42,375 nucleotides of DNA from WQUF01 sp031549885 (lineage in GTDB: Bacteria; Bacillota; Clostridia; Clostridiales; Clostridiaceae): positions 1-42,375 of the forward strand of contig JAVBPD010000108.1 of the NCBI GenBank assembly GCA_031549885.1. The letters are read 5' to 3'. Shown piece by piece: positions 14,288-20,725 of this stretch. The position numbers were made by a program, and so were the translations under genes. The notes under the pieces were generated by a model. It was given only the letters and a program-made list of their open reading frames with translations, was not told where the DNA came from and made no database searches. Within the stretch, counting starts at the first letter, position 1. The number at the start of each line of letters is the position of its first letter.

Positions 14288-14314
14288 TGATAACTTTAAT
14301 AAAAAATGTTATCA
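14288..14314. promoter_or_regulatory. 27-bp operator-like site, copy C
   Basis: TGATAAC and GTTATCA with 13 bases between, upstream of the gene starting at 14252 and downstream of a minus-strand HTH gene. It shares its flank TAGCAATTGATAACTTT with copy B. Confidence 0.6.
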
Positions 14315-14341
14315 TTGCATTGATATATTTATAAAATTAAT

Positions 14342-14554
14342 TTAAAAATTGTTTTTAATTGGAAAAAGTTCTTTTATATCCTCAACCTGCAATGCTTCTG
14401 CTAAAAATATTGCAAGTTCAACATTAGGTTTTTGAACTCCATACTCAATATTTTGATAATGAGTAGTGCTTATGCCAACTTTTTTAGCCAATTTTGATTG
14501 GCTTATTTCTCTAATCAACCTATATTTTTTTAAATTATTTTTTGATATTATCAT
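14342..14554 (-). CDS. XRE-family HTH regulator (switch 3)
   Basis: 70 residues from the ATG at 14554 (MIISKNNLKKYRLIREISQS); an in-frame start at 14575 would fall inside the operator. HTH: ISQSKLAKKVGISTTHYQNI, then EYGVQKPNVELAIFLAEAL. It ends IKELFPIKNNF, typical of small Cro-like proteins. A GGAG site lies close to the ATG. Divergent from the HTH gene at 14658. Confidence 0.8.
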   Translation of the reverse strand: MIISKNNLKKYRLIREISQSKLAKKVGISTTHYQNIEYGVQKPNVELAIFLAEALQVEDIKELFPIKNNF

Positions 14555-14572
14555 CCTCTCCTTTTTATTTAA

Positions 14573-14623
14573 CACCCTTTATTGTTTGTGCTACAATATT
14601 ATTGTATCACCCTTTATTGTTGG
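14573..14623. promoter_or_regulatory. Paired operator of divergent switch 3
   Basis: The 14-bp string CACCCTTTATTGTT occurs as a direct repeat at 14573 and 14608, start to start 35 bp, between the divergent HTH genes. The sequence is unrelated to the operators of the other switches. Confidence 0.65.
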
Positions 14624-14657
14624 TTGTCAATATATTTTTTATTTTTTAGGTGATTTT

Positions 14658-14888
14658 ATGTTACAATTTTCCACAAGATTAAAAGAATTAAGATTAAAAA
14701 ATAAAGTTTCTCAAAAACAAATAGCTGAAAGTGTAGGAATATCAGAAAGTTTATACCAATATTACGAATACAACAAAAGGGAACCAACTATAAGTAACTT
14801 CATTAAACTTTGTGATTACTTTCATGTAAGTGCCGATTATTTACTATGTCGTAGTGATAATCCAAACAATCCCGAAATTAACAAATAA
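14658..14888 (+). CDS. XRE-family HTH repressor-like protein (switch 3)
   Basis: 76 residues starting MLQFSTRLKELRLKNKVSQK. HTH: VSQKQIAESVGISESLYQYY. The tail LLCRSDNPNNPEINK matches that of the switch 2 protein. The start follows AGGTGA by five bases; the frame is open much further upstream, but that part is non-coding. Its stop overlaps a possible micro-ORF (TAATG) reading MNSFSARLRDSVKRR, which ends in a hairpin at 14935-14956. Confidence 0.8.
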   Translation: MLQFSTRLKELRLKNKVSQKQIAESVGISESLYQYYEYNKREPTISNFIKLCDYFHVSADYLLCRSDNPNNPEINK

Positions 14889-14934
14889 TGTTTATGAATA
14901 GTTTTAGCGCAAGATTAAGAGATTCAGTTAAGAG

Positions 14935-14956
14935 GAGAACGAGGTTTATCGTTCTC
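14935..14956. terminator. Hairpin between switch 3 and the tyrosine recombinase gene
   Basis: GAGAACGA pairs with TCGTTCTC around a six-base loop. It lies between convergent genes. No strong T run follows on either strand, so termination is only probable. Confidence 0.4.
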
Positions 14957-14970
14957 TAATAACTATTAAA

Positions 14971-15987
14971 TTATCTAACCATTTTTACTATTTTACTGTT
15001 CATTCTCTTTTTTTTATTTAAAGGATTTAAATCTATCATTTCTTTAGTATTTATATTTGCATGAGTATAGATTTTCGTAGTTTCGGAACTTACATGGCCT
15101 AGTATCTCTTGGAGTGCAAATATATCTTTATTACCATGGTTGTACATCAACGTTGCTGCTGTGTGTCTTAATTTGCATGGATTAATTCTTTTATAATCTA
15201 AGTCAGCTTTTTGCAAATATTTTTTCACTATTCTCTCAACACTTCTTTTATTTATACGACAATTTTTACTACTTATAAATAATGCATCTAGAGAATTTTC
15301 TTCTATAAAATGACTTAAAGATTTTCTATAATTCAAATATTCAACTAATATTTCAATACATGTGTTATTTAAAGGAATTACTCTTTTTTTATTTCCTTTA
15401 CCTAAAACTTCTATTGTTATGGTTTTTATGGCAATATTATAATTTATATCAGAAATATTTATCCCACAAAGTTCACTTAGTCTAATTCCTAAATGCAAAA
15501 AAAATGTTAAGATACAACGATCTCTTTTATAAAATATTTCATCAGAAGTAACAGATTTTAAAAGTACTTCACTTTCTTTCAATGAAAGATATAATGGTGT
15601 TCTTTTTTCAATTCTTTGTACTTCGAATTTTGCAACGATATTCTTTTCAATTTGACCAGTTTCACAAAGGTACCTATAAAAAGATTTAATAGAAGAAATT
15701 TTTCTTGCTTTTGAATCAATACCATTACTTCTTTTTAAAGTTAAAAAATCAATAAATTCATTTAAATCAGATTCTTTTATTCTTTTAATAAAATTTATAT
15801 TAATGTCACTTATATCAATATCATCAAGTCCTTTATGAGTAGTTGAATAAACCCTCAATTTTAAATATTTGAAAAAAATTGACAAATCAACCTTATATGC
15901 ATTAATAGTATTTTCAGATCTTTTCTTAACAGTAAAAATATAATTTAGAAACTCGTCTAATACTCTTGGGAGGCTACTTTCAATCAT
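14971..15987 (-). CDS. Tyrosine recombinase (XerC/D-like), catalytic His replaced by Cys
   Basis: 338 residues. SAM-like N-terminal domain at 6-120, catalytic domain at 130-315. Visible active-site positions: Arg169 in LGIRLSE, Lys in LGKGNKKR (about 195-201), Arg274 in KLRHTAATLMY, His298 in ILGHVS and the nucleophile Tyr307 in IYTHAN. The position normally His in HxLR is Cys271 (INPCKLRH). It may act on dimers, invert DNA, or be impaired. The element's own integrase is probably the serine recombinase at 22841. It nearly abuts the AbrB-like gene, 4 bases apart. Confidence 0.88.
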   Translation of the reverse strand: MIESSLPRVLDEFLNYIFTVKKRSENTINAYKVDLSIFFKYLKLRVYSTTHKGLDDIDISDININFIKRIKESDLNEFIDFLTLKRSNGIDSKARKISSIKSFYRYLCETGQIEKNIVAKFEVQRIEKRTPLYLSLKESEVLLKSVTSDEIFYKRDRCILTFFLHLGIRLSELCGINISDINYNIAIKTITIEVLGKGNKKRVIPLNNTCIEILVEYLNYRKSLSHFIEENSLDALFISSKNCRINKRSVERIVKKYLQKADLDYKRINPCKLRHTAATLMYNHGNKDIFALQEILGHVSSETTKIYTHANINTKEMIDLNPLNKKKRMNSKIVKMVR

Positions 15988-15991
15988 ATCT

Positions 15992-16237
15992 TCAATTTTT
16001 CCCTTTCATTTCAATTAGACAATTTTCACAAATGTTTTTGCCTTTAAAGTTTTCAACATTTCTTGCATCACCACAAAAAACGCATGCAGGTTCATATTTT
16101 TTGAGAATTATTTGATCCCCATCTACATAAATTTCTAATGGGTCTTTAAAATCTAAATTCAATGTTTCTCTAAGGGATTTAGGAAGTACCATACGCCCCA
16201 AAACATCGAGCTTTCTTACTATTCCAGTTGATTTCAT
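15992..16237 (-). CDS. AbrB/SpoVT-type transcription regulator with C-terminal zinc motif
   Basis: 81 residues. Residues 1-50 (STGIVRKLDVLGRMVLPKSL, then DPLEIYVDGDQIILKKYEP) are a complete swapped-hairpin AbrB DNA-binding domain. The C-terminus has CVFCGDARNV and CENCLIEM, a CxxC...CxxC zinc knuckle seen in clostridial AbrB proteins. It may regulate phage or host transition-state genes. AAGGAGC precedes the ATG. It forms an operon with the recombinase downstream. Confidence 0.85.
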   Translation of the reverse strand: MKSTGIVRKLDVLGRMVLPKSLRETLNLDFKDPLEIYVDGDQIILKKYEPACVFCGDARNVENFKGKNICENCLIEMKGKN

Positions 16238-16250
16238 TTTTAAGCTCCTT

Positions 16251-16736
16251 TTATAAAATATATATTTTTTTTGTATTTACTATCTCTGCTCCAGATACAT
16301 AGATCCCATTCTTAAAAGCATCTTTTATCATTTCTTTAGAAACTTTCGGATCTTGGAGTACTAAGTATTCTTGTGGAATTTCTTCAATATTTCTTATAAA
16401 AACACTTTGAGTATTCCGAGCAGAGATTGAAAATCTAGCAGTTTTTATACTATCTATGTTTACTTTCTGCATTTGCATTAGTAAGTAATTCATTAAATTT
16501 TCATAAGCTTTCTCACAACTTACTCTTCGCCTTTTTAACCTTTCCTCTTCAGCTTTTATAGTAGAAATATCAGCTTTTATATTTTTCATAAACATTACTA
16601 TAGCTTCGCTTTTATCTTTAAAATCTCCCTTAAGTTCGTCTAAAGATGCCTCTAACATTTCTTGTGGAACATCTTCATTTCCAATTAATTCTTGAAGATT
16701 TTTCAAACAATCAGCTATATTATATAAAGCTGCCAT
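16251..16736 (-). CDS. Siphovirus Gp157 family protein
   Basis: 161 residues starting MAALYNIADCLKNLQELIGN. It has the family's middle coiled coil (IKAEEERLKRRRVSCEKAYE) and the motif RFSISARNTQSV followed by IPQEYL. Gp157-type proteins occur in Firmicute phages beside recombination genes and were linked to Sfi phage resistance in Streptococcus; the mechanism is unknown. GGAAGG precedes the ATG. It is the first of three closely spaced minus-strand genes. Confidence 0.8.
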   Translation of the reverse strand: MAALYNIADCLKNLQELIGNEDVPQEMLEASLDELKGDFKDKSEAIVMFMKNIKADISTIKAEEERLKRRRVSCEKAYENLMNYLLMQMQKVNIDSIKTARFSISARNTQSVFIRNIEEIPQEYLVLQDPKVSKEMIKDAFKNGIYVSGAEIVNTKKIYIL

Positions 16737-16784
16737 TTAACACCTTCCTTTTGAATCTGAATTTTGATAAAATAAAAATGACTA

Positions 16785-17264
16785 TTATAATTTATTTTTA
16801 CTAGATTTAATTTTTGGTATTTTGATGTTATAGAATCTGCTTACCACAGCTGCAAACCGCATTGCAGCATTCGTTAGGTTGACCAAACCTTCAAGCACTT
16901 CTGTAACATTATTTTTATCCACATTTTTATCCACAAGTGGATAACTATTTATTAACTGTATTATTTCTTGCACAGCTACATTGAATTTAAAATACTGCGC
17001 CGCTGGATGATCTTCATCTTCTTTTATTTCTTCTAATCCATATGTTTTATCTGTAATATAATTTATAGCTTGTAGGTATAAAACTGGATCATCTAGATTT
17101 TTTAAATATTTCTCAAAATCTTCTATTCCAAGTTTTCTTTTGTTTTTATTACTATTTTCCATTCCAGAGACCTGCTGTCTACTGTAGTTTAATATCTTCC
17201 CTACCTGTGATTGTGTAAGTCCTTCCCTCTCTCTAGCTTTCTTTATAGCAGTCTCTATTTTCAA
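16785..17264 (-). CDS. HTH regulator with long C-terminal domain
   Basis: 159 residues. TTG start at 17264 with AGGAGG five bases upstream. HTH at 14-35: GLTQSQVGKILNYSRQQVSG. The C-terminal 110 residues are helical (YFKFNVAVQEIIQLINSYPL, LTNAAMRFAAVVSRFYNIKI) and not recognised. It may regulate the early operon. It is transcribed with the early genes rather than divergently, unlike the switch proteins. Confidence 0.7.
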   Translation of the reverse strand: MKIETAIKKAREREGLTQSQVGKILNYSRQQVSGMENSNKNKRKLGIEDFEKYLKNLDDPVLYLQAINYITDKTYGLEEIKEDEDHPAAQYFKFNVAVQEIIQLINSYPLVDKNVDKNNVTEVLEGLVNLTNAAMRFAAVVSRFYNIKIPKIKSSKNKL

Positions 17265-17416
17265 TTTTTCCTCCTATTTTATTTTATTTGTAGCATTTAA
17301 AAAAACTTTGCTACAAATTTAGATGATATAATTTTAAAAATTAAGTCTTTAGTTTATCATTTTAACTTGAATACTGTTAATCATTTTTAGAATTGCTTTG
17401 GCATTTTTGTATTATT

Positions 17417-17608
17417 TTAGTAACCGTTCTCTAGTAATTCACATGCGATATCTTGTGTTATTTTAAATGCCTCTGCTTTTCTAGTACCATATTTTTTTGC
17501 TTGCTTTGGTAATAGCACTCCTTCTATAATTACTCTTGCTATATGCCTATCTGTTTCATCTTTTGATATTGGGTAATTGTGTATTATTTTTATATTGTCA
17601 TAGTTCAT
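17417..17608 (-). CDS. Small prophage protein, unknown
   Basis: 63 residues starting MNYDNIKIIHNYPISKDETD, with RVIIEGVLLPKQAKKYGTRK in the middle. AAGGAG precedes the ATG. Family not recognised. The 150 bases between this stop and 17264 hold only AT-rich sequence. Confidence 0.55.
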   Translation of the reverse strand: MNYDNIKIIHNYPISKDETDRHIARVIIEGVLLPKQAKKYGTRKAEAFKITQDIACELLENGY

Positions 17609-17676
17609 AACTACTCCTTATAAAAAAATGTTACTGTTGTTAATATATGATTTTACATGTAAATGTGTTACAAAAA

Positions 17677-17817
17677 TTATATGATATTTGATATGTAGTA
17701 ATCTGCTAAGTCGCATTTTTTGAATTTTATACAAATTAGATTTATAGGAATGTATATTATAGTTGCTATAAGTATAATTAATAAGAAAAATATGAATCCG
17801 CCAAACATAAATAGCAT
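17677..17817 (-). CDS. Small single-pass membrane protein
   Basis: 46 residues. The ATG at 17817 has AAAAGGAAG upstream. The N-terminal 30 residues (MLFMFGGFIFFLLIILIATI) form one membrane helix, followed by a short basic tail with two Cys. It sits between the lysogeny region and the early operon, where phages often carry small membrane proteins for exclusion, but no family is recognised. Confidence 0.5.
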   Translation of the reverse strand: MLFMFGGFIFFLLIILIATIIYIPINLICIKFKKCDLADYYISNII

Positions 17818-17872
17818 TTATATTTACTTCCTTTTATTTAAATTTTTAAATGTTGAATTTTCATATTTTACC

Positions 17873-18076
17873 TCAACTGCAACAAGATAATAAAACTTCA
17901 TCTATTTCTTCAATGCTTGCTTTTAAAGCTTGCGCAATTGCTTTTGTAACTTTCAGTGATGGATTTTTCTTTGCACCACGATTAAGTTCATAGAGATAAA
18001 CCAATGAAATTTTTGACTTATTTGACAATTCAGGTAAACTGCAATTTTTTGATTCACTGAAGCTTTGTAAATCCAT
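17873..18076 (-). CDS. XRE-family HTH regulator (switch 4)
   Basis: 67 residues starting MDLQSFSESKNCSLPELSNK. HTH: LPELSNKSKISLVYLYELNR. It ends EVLLSCCS. GGAGG lies before the ATG. It is divergent from the HTH gene at 18286 across a 210-bp intergenic region with three copies of a GCTRTAGCAT motif. Confidence 0.75.
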   Translation of the reverse strand: MDLQSFSESKNCSLPELSNKSKISLVYLYELNRGAKKNPSLKVTKAIAQALKASIEEIDEVLLSCCS

Positions 18077-18102
18077 TTAACTCCTCCTTTTGATAATATT
18101 AT

Positions 18103-18261
18103 AAGCTATAGCATGTAATAATGCAAATAAAAAATATGCTATAGATGGTAGTTAGAGTTAGTTTTTTTATGTTTTTCTTTCAAATGCTTTCATTTGCTAT
18201 GTTTTCCTTGTATTTAAAGAATTTATTTGATAAAATAATTTTTAAGCTGTAGCATATAACA
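18103..18261. promoter_or_regulatory. Operator region of divergent switch 4
   Basis: TAAGCTATAGCATGTAA at 18103 and TAAGCTGTAGCATATAA at 18243 are near-identical direct repeats close to the two gene starts. An inverted ATGCTATAG lies at 18136-18144. They are probable binding sites for the flanking XRE proteins. Confidence 0.6.
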
Positions 18262-18285
18262 GTCATAAATGACGAGGTGATAAAA

Positions 18286-18606
18286 ATAAATATTGGTGAA
18301 AATTTAAAATCTATAAGACAAGAACATGGTTATTCTCGTCGCAAATTAGCTGATTTATGTGGTGTTTCATCTGGTTATCTTGAAGAGATTGAAAATGGTA
18401 AAAAAACACCGACAATCGAAATTTTACTTAAAATATCAAAAGTTTATCAAACTACAGTTTCAATGCTAATAGGTGAAGTTAATGATGATATTTCACCTGA
18501 TATGAGACAACTATTAATCAGGGCATCTAAACTTAATGAAAAACAACTTAAATTATTGAATGAATTCATTGAAGCTTTTTCAAATGATGACAACTCTTCA
18601 AAATGA
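18286..18606 (+). CDS. XRE-family HTH repressor (switch 4), apparent ATA start
   Basis: 106 residues. HTH: YSRRKLADLCGVSSGYLEEI, then ENGKKTPTIEILLKISKVY. The C-terminal tail has LNEKQLKLLNEFIEAF, shared with two tandem paralogs downstream. GAGGTGAT at 18274-18281 is followed at eight bases by ATA, which gives the family-typical beginning xNIGENLKSIRQ. The in-frame GTG at 18277 overlaps the ribosome site and is a poor start. Likely a lysogeny repressor. Confidence 0.75.
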   Translation: MNIGENLKSIRQEHGYSRRKLADLCGVSSGYLEEIENGKKTPTIEILLKISKVYQTTVSMLIGEVNDDISPDMRQLLIRASKLNEKQLKLLNEFIEAFSNDDNSSK

Positions 18607-18652
18607 AATTATTGTTCTTAGAAATAAAATTTTGCTAAATAAGGAGCTATAT

Positions 18653-18964
18653 ATGAACATTGGTGATAGAGTAAAAGAAATAAGAAAATTAAATGACCTT
18701 ACTCAACAACAATTTGCTAACTCATTATCAATAGGTAGAGAACATTTAGCTAAAATTGAAACAAATAGAGAATTACCATCTTTATCCTTACTTATTAACC
18801 TATGTGAAATATATAAACTTTCATTATCGGAATTTTTTAATTTTAATTCTCAATTACAATACACAAAAGAATTACAATTATTGATTAATGAAGCGAAAAA
18901 CTTAAACAATGATGAACTTGCTTTAATAACAGCTCTTCTTAAAAAGCTAAAGAATAAACAGTAA
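18653..18964 (+). CDS. XRE-family HTH regulator, second of tandem trio
   Basis: 103 residues from the ATG at 18653 (MNIGDRVKEIRKLNDLTQQQ) after AAGGAG. HTH: LTQQQFANSLSIGREHLAKI. The C-terminal segment NNDELALITALLKKLKNKQ is a diverged version of the tail in its neighbours. It is co-transcribed with the genes at 18286 and 18977; the three probably arose by tandem duplication. Confidence 0.8.
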   Translation: MNIGDRVKEIRKLNDLTQQQFANSLSIGREHLAKIETNRELPSLSLLINLCEIYKLSLSEFFNFNSQLQYTKELQLLINEAKNLNNDELALITALLKKLKNKQ

Positions 18965-18976
18965 GGAGCATAGTCA

Positions 18977-19285
18977 ATGACAATTGGAGAAAAAATCAAG
19001 CAATTAAGAGAATCATCAAATATGTCATCAAGAGAATTGGCAAGTAGATCTGGTATAGCTCCATCACACATGAGTTATATTGAGAAAGATCAAGTTAACA
19101 TTAGTGTTGAAAAACTGTCAGATATTTGTTTAGCTTTTAAAATTGATCTAATAACATTTCTTAGTGAAATAGATGTTAAACCTATGTATACAAAACAACA
19201 GCTTGAATTTCTAGAATCTATTCAAGATCTTTCTGAAGAACAGTTACAATTGTTAAACCAGTTAATTAAACAATTTAAAAATTAA
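18977..19285 (+). CDS. XRE-family HTH regulator, third of tandem trio
   Basis: 102 residues starting MTIGEKIKQLRESSNMSSRE after GTAAGGAG. HTH: SSRELASRSGIAPSHMSYIE. The tail LSEEQLQLLNQLIKQFKN matches that of the switch 4 protein. It lies 12 bases after the previous gene. Two or more repressors in one operon may interact as dimers; that is inference. Confidence 0.8.
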   Translation: MTIGEKIKQLRESSNMSSRELASRSGIAPSHMSYIEKDQVNISVEKLSDICLAFKIDLITFLSEIDVKPMYTKQQLEFLESIQDLSEEQLQLLNQLIKQFKN

Positions 19286-19316
19286 TCAATTTATACAACA
19301 TTGAGGGGTGAATCTT

Positions 19317-19745
19317 ATGTATGCTGAATTTAAATGTAAGTTCTGCAATAAAAATTTCACATTTGATTTTACTGAAGAAGATAGCATTTTAACTAGTTGT
19401 CCATTATGCAACTATAGTTTTGAAAAGGATAAATCAGATTTATTATGGTTTAAACAATTTGCTGAAAGAATCCTTATTGTAGATAAAAGATTAGAGGATT
19501 TAAAATTCATCAATATAAGCCCAATAAATCCAAGTAAATGGGTTCAAGGTGACATTGATAACCTGAAATCTGTTTATCAAAGCTGTTCAAAAGAAACAAA
19601 AAATATTATTGATAACATAATTGATCAAATTTTCCTTATCATTTATCATGATGTGAAAAATAATAATGTTGAAAACTTAAAAAGTACTGAGGAAAAGCTA
19701 AATATCATTCGTAGAAATAGAGTTAAAAATCATCAAACACTTTAA
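19317..19745 (+). CDS. Zinc-ribbon protein in the lysogeny operon
   Basis: 142 residues from the ATG at 19317 after GAGGGGTGA. Residues 5-30 contain CKFCNKNF and CPLCNYSF, a CxxC...CxxC zinc ribbon. The rest is helical and charged. It follows the three HTH genes in the same direction. Function unknown; it may be an accessory DNA-binding protein. Confidence 0.65.
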   Translation: MYAEFKCKFCNKNFTFDFTEEDSILTSCPLCNYSFEKDKSDLLWFKQFAERILIVDKRLEDLKFINISPINPSKWVQGDIDNLKSVYQSCSKETKNIIDNIIDQIFLIIYHDVKNNNVENLKSTEEKLNIIRRNRVKNHQTL

Positions 19746-19779
19746 CTATTAATTGATTAGTTATTTAATTTTCAATGAA

Positions 19780-19974
19780 CTATGTATTAAGAGGAAAAAG
19801 CTCCTCTACTGTTTTCCCTAAACATTTAGCTATCTTTTGAGCTGTGTAAACATCAGGCTTGCGCTTGCATGTTTCATATCTGTTGTATGACACAAAAGAT
19901 ATTCCTGCCATTTTTGCGATTTCACTTTGTTTAAAATTTTTGTTTTCTCTTATTTGTTTTAAATTTACTTGTAT
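19780..19974 (-). CDS. XRE-family HTH regulator (switch 5), apparent ATA start
   Basis: 64 residues. HTH: FKQSEIAKMAGISFVSYNRY, then ETCKRKPDVYTAQKIAKCL, ending GKTVEELFPLNT. The sequence GGAAGG is followed seven bases later by ATA at 19974, which gives the expected beginning xQVNLKQIREN. Upstream in-frame TTG codons lie near or inside the operator and have no ribosome site. Divergent from the HTH gene at 20103. Confidence 0.7.
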   Translation of the reverse strand: MQVNLKQIRENKNFKQSEIAKMAGISFVSYNRYETCKRKPDVYTAQKIAKCLGKTVEELFPLNT

Positions 19975-20004
19975 ATAATAACCTTCCTTTCTATCATACA
20001 ACAA

Positions 20005-20059
20005 CTTAACCAAACGGTTAAGTATTATAAATTTATATTAACATATCCGAACGGTTAAG
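20005..20059. promoter_or_regulatory. Paired operator of divergent switch 5
   Basis: A palindrome CTTAACC-AAAC-GGTTAAG at 20005-20022 and a half-conserved copy ending CGAACGGTTAAG at 20042-20059, start to start 37 bp, between the divergent HTH genes. Confidence 0.7.
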
Positions 20060-20102
20060 TCAATGACTTTTATAGTAAATTTTATTTTTTGGAGGTTTTT
20101 TT

Positions 20103-20345
20103 ATGGCAACCTTAAATGAAAGGTTAGTATATTTACAAACATCACGTAATAAATTAAAAAAAGATATTGCTAATGCATTAAGTTTATCTATTATGGGATA
20201 TTACCGTTATGAAAATGGTGATAGACAACCTACTGCTGATATAATTATTAAACTTTGTAAATATTACAATATATCAGCAAACTTTTTGCTTGGTTTATCC
20301 GATGAAGAAGAACCATTAAATAAGGAGGCTTATAAAAATGAGTAA
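20103..20345 (+). CDS. XRE-family HTH repressor-like protein (switch 5)
   Basis: 80 residues starting MATLNERLVYLQTSRNKLKK. HTH: KKDIANALSLSIMGYYRYE. The tail FLLGLSDEEEPLNKEAYKN resembles those of the switch 2 and 3 proteins. GGAGG lies before the ATG. Its end overlaps the start of the next gene by 8 bases, so the two are translationally coupled. Confidence 0.8.
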   Translation: MATLNERLVYLQTSRNKLKKDIANALSLSIMGYYRYENGDRQPTADIIIKLCKYYNISANFLLGLSDEEEPLNKEAYKNE

Positions 20346-20682
20346 TGAAGATAAAATAATCCAAATGCTTGAACAAATGCAATCCGAAACAAATAAAAGG
20401 TTTGATAAACTTGAATCTGAAATTTATCTTATAAAAAATGATCAAAATGAATTACATAAAAAATATGATAATATTGCAAAAGACATTTCAAATGAAATTA
20501 TTGAGTTAACTAAATATTCAGGTCAAAAGTTTAGTTCAATATCTGATGAAATTAAAAATGTAAAATATAACTTAAACAATGTTGAATCTAAAATTGATAG
20601 TTTATGTGAAGATTTTCATCTCGTTGAACAAATTTCAGCTAAAAATTATGCAGATATTATTAAAATTAAGAACTTTAAATAA
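20338..20682 (+). CDS. Coiled-coil protein coupled to switch 5
   Basis: 114 residues starting MSNEDKIIQMLEQMQSETNK. Almost the whole length is a heptad-type coiled coil (FDKLESEIYLIKNDQNELHK; NLNNVESKIDSLCEDFHLVE). AAGGAGG lies before the ATG, inside the upstream HTH gene. Small coiled-coil proteins of this type are common in clostridial phages and mobile elements; a partner of the repressor is possible. It is followed by a terminator. Confidence 0.7.
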   Translation: MSNEDKIIQMLEQMQSETNKRFDKLESEIYLIKNDQNELHKKYDNIAKDISNEIIELTKYSGQKFSSISDEIKNVKYNLNNVESKIDSLCEDFHLVEQISAKNYADIIKIKNFK

Positions 20683-20685
20683 AAT

Positions 20686-20718
20686 GAGCCATAGTCAATA
20701 CTTATGGCTCGTTTTTTA
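20686..20718. terminator. Terminator between convergent genes
   Basis: GAGCCATA (20686) pairs with TATGGCTC (ending 20710), followed on the plus strand by GTTTTTTAT. It ends the switch 5 operon and lies just past the stop of the minus-strand Asn-Thr repeat gene. Confidence 0.8.
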
Positions 20719-20725
20719 TATTCTT

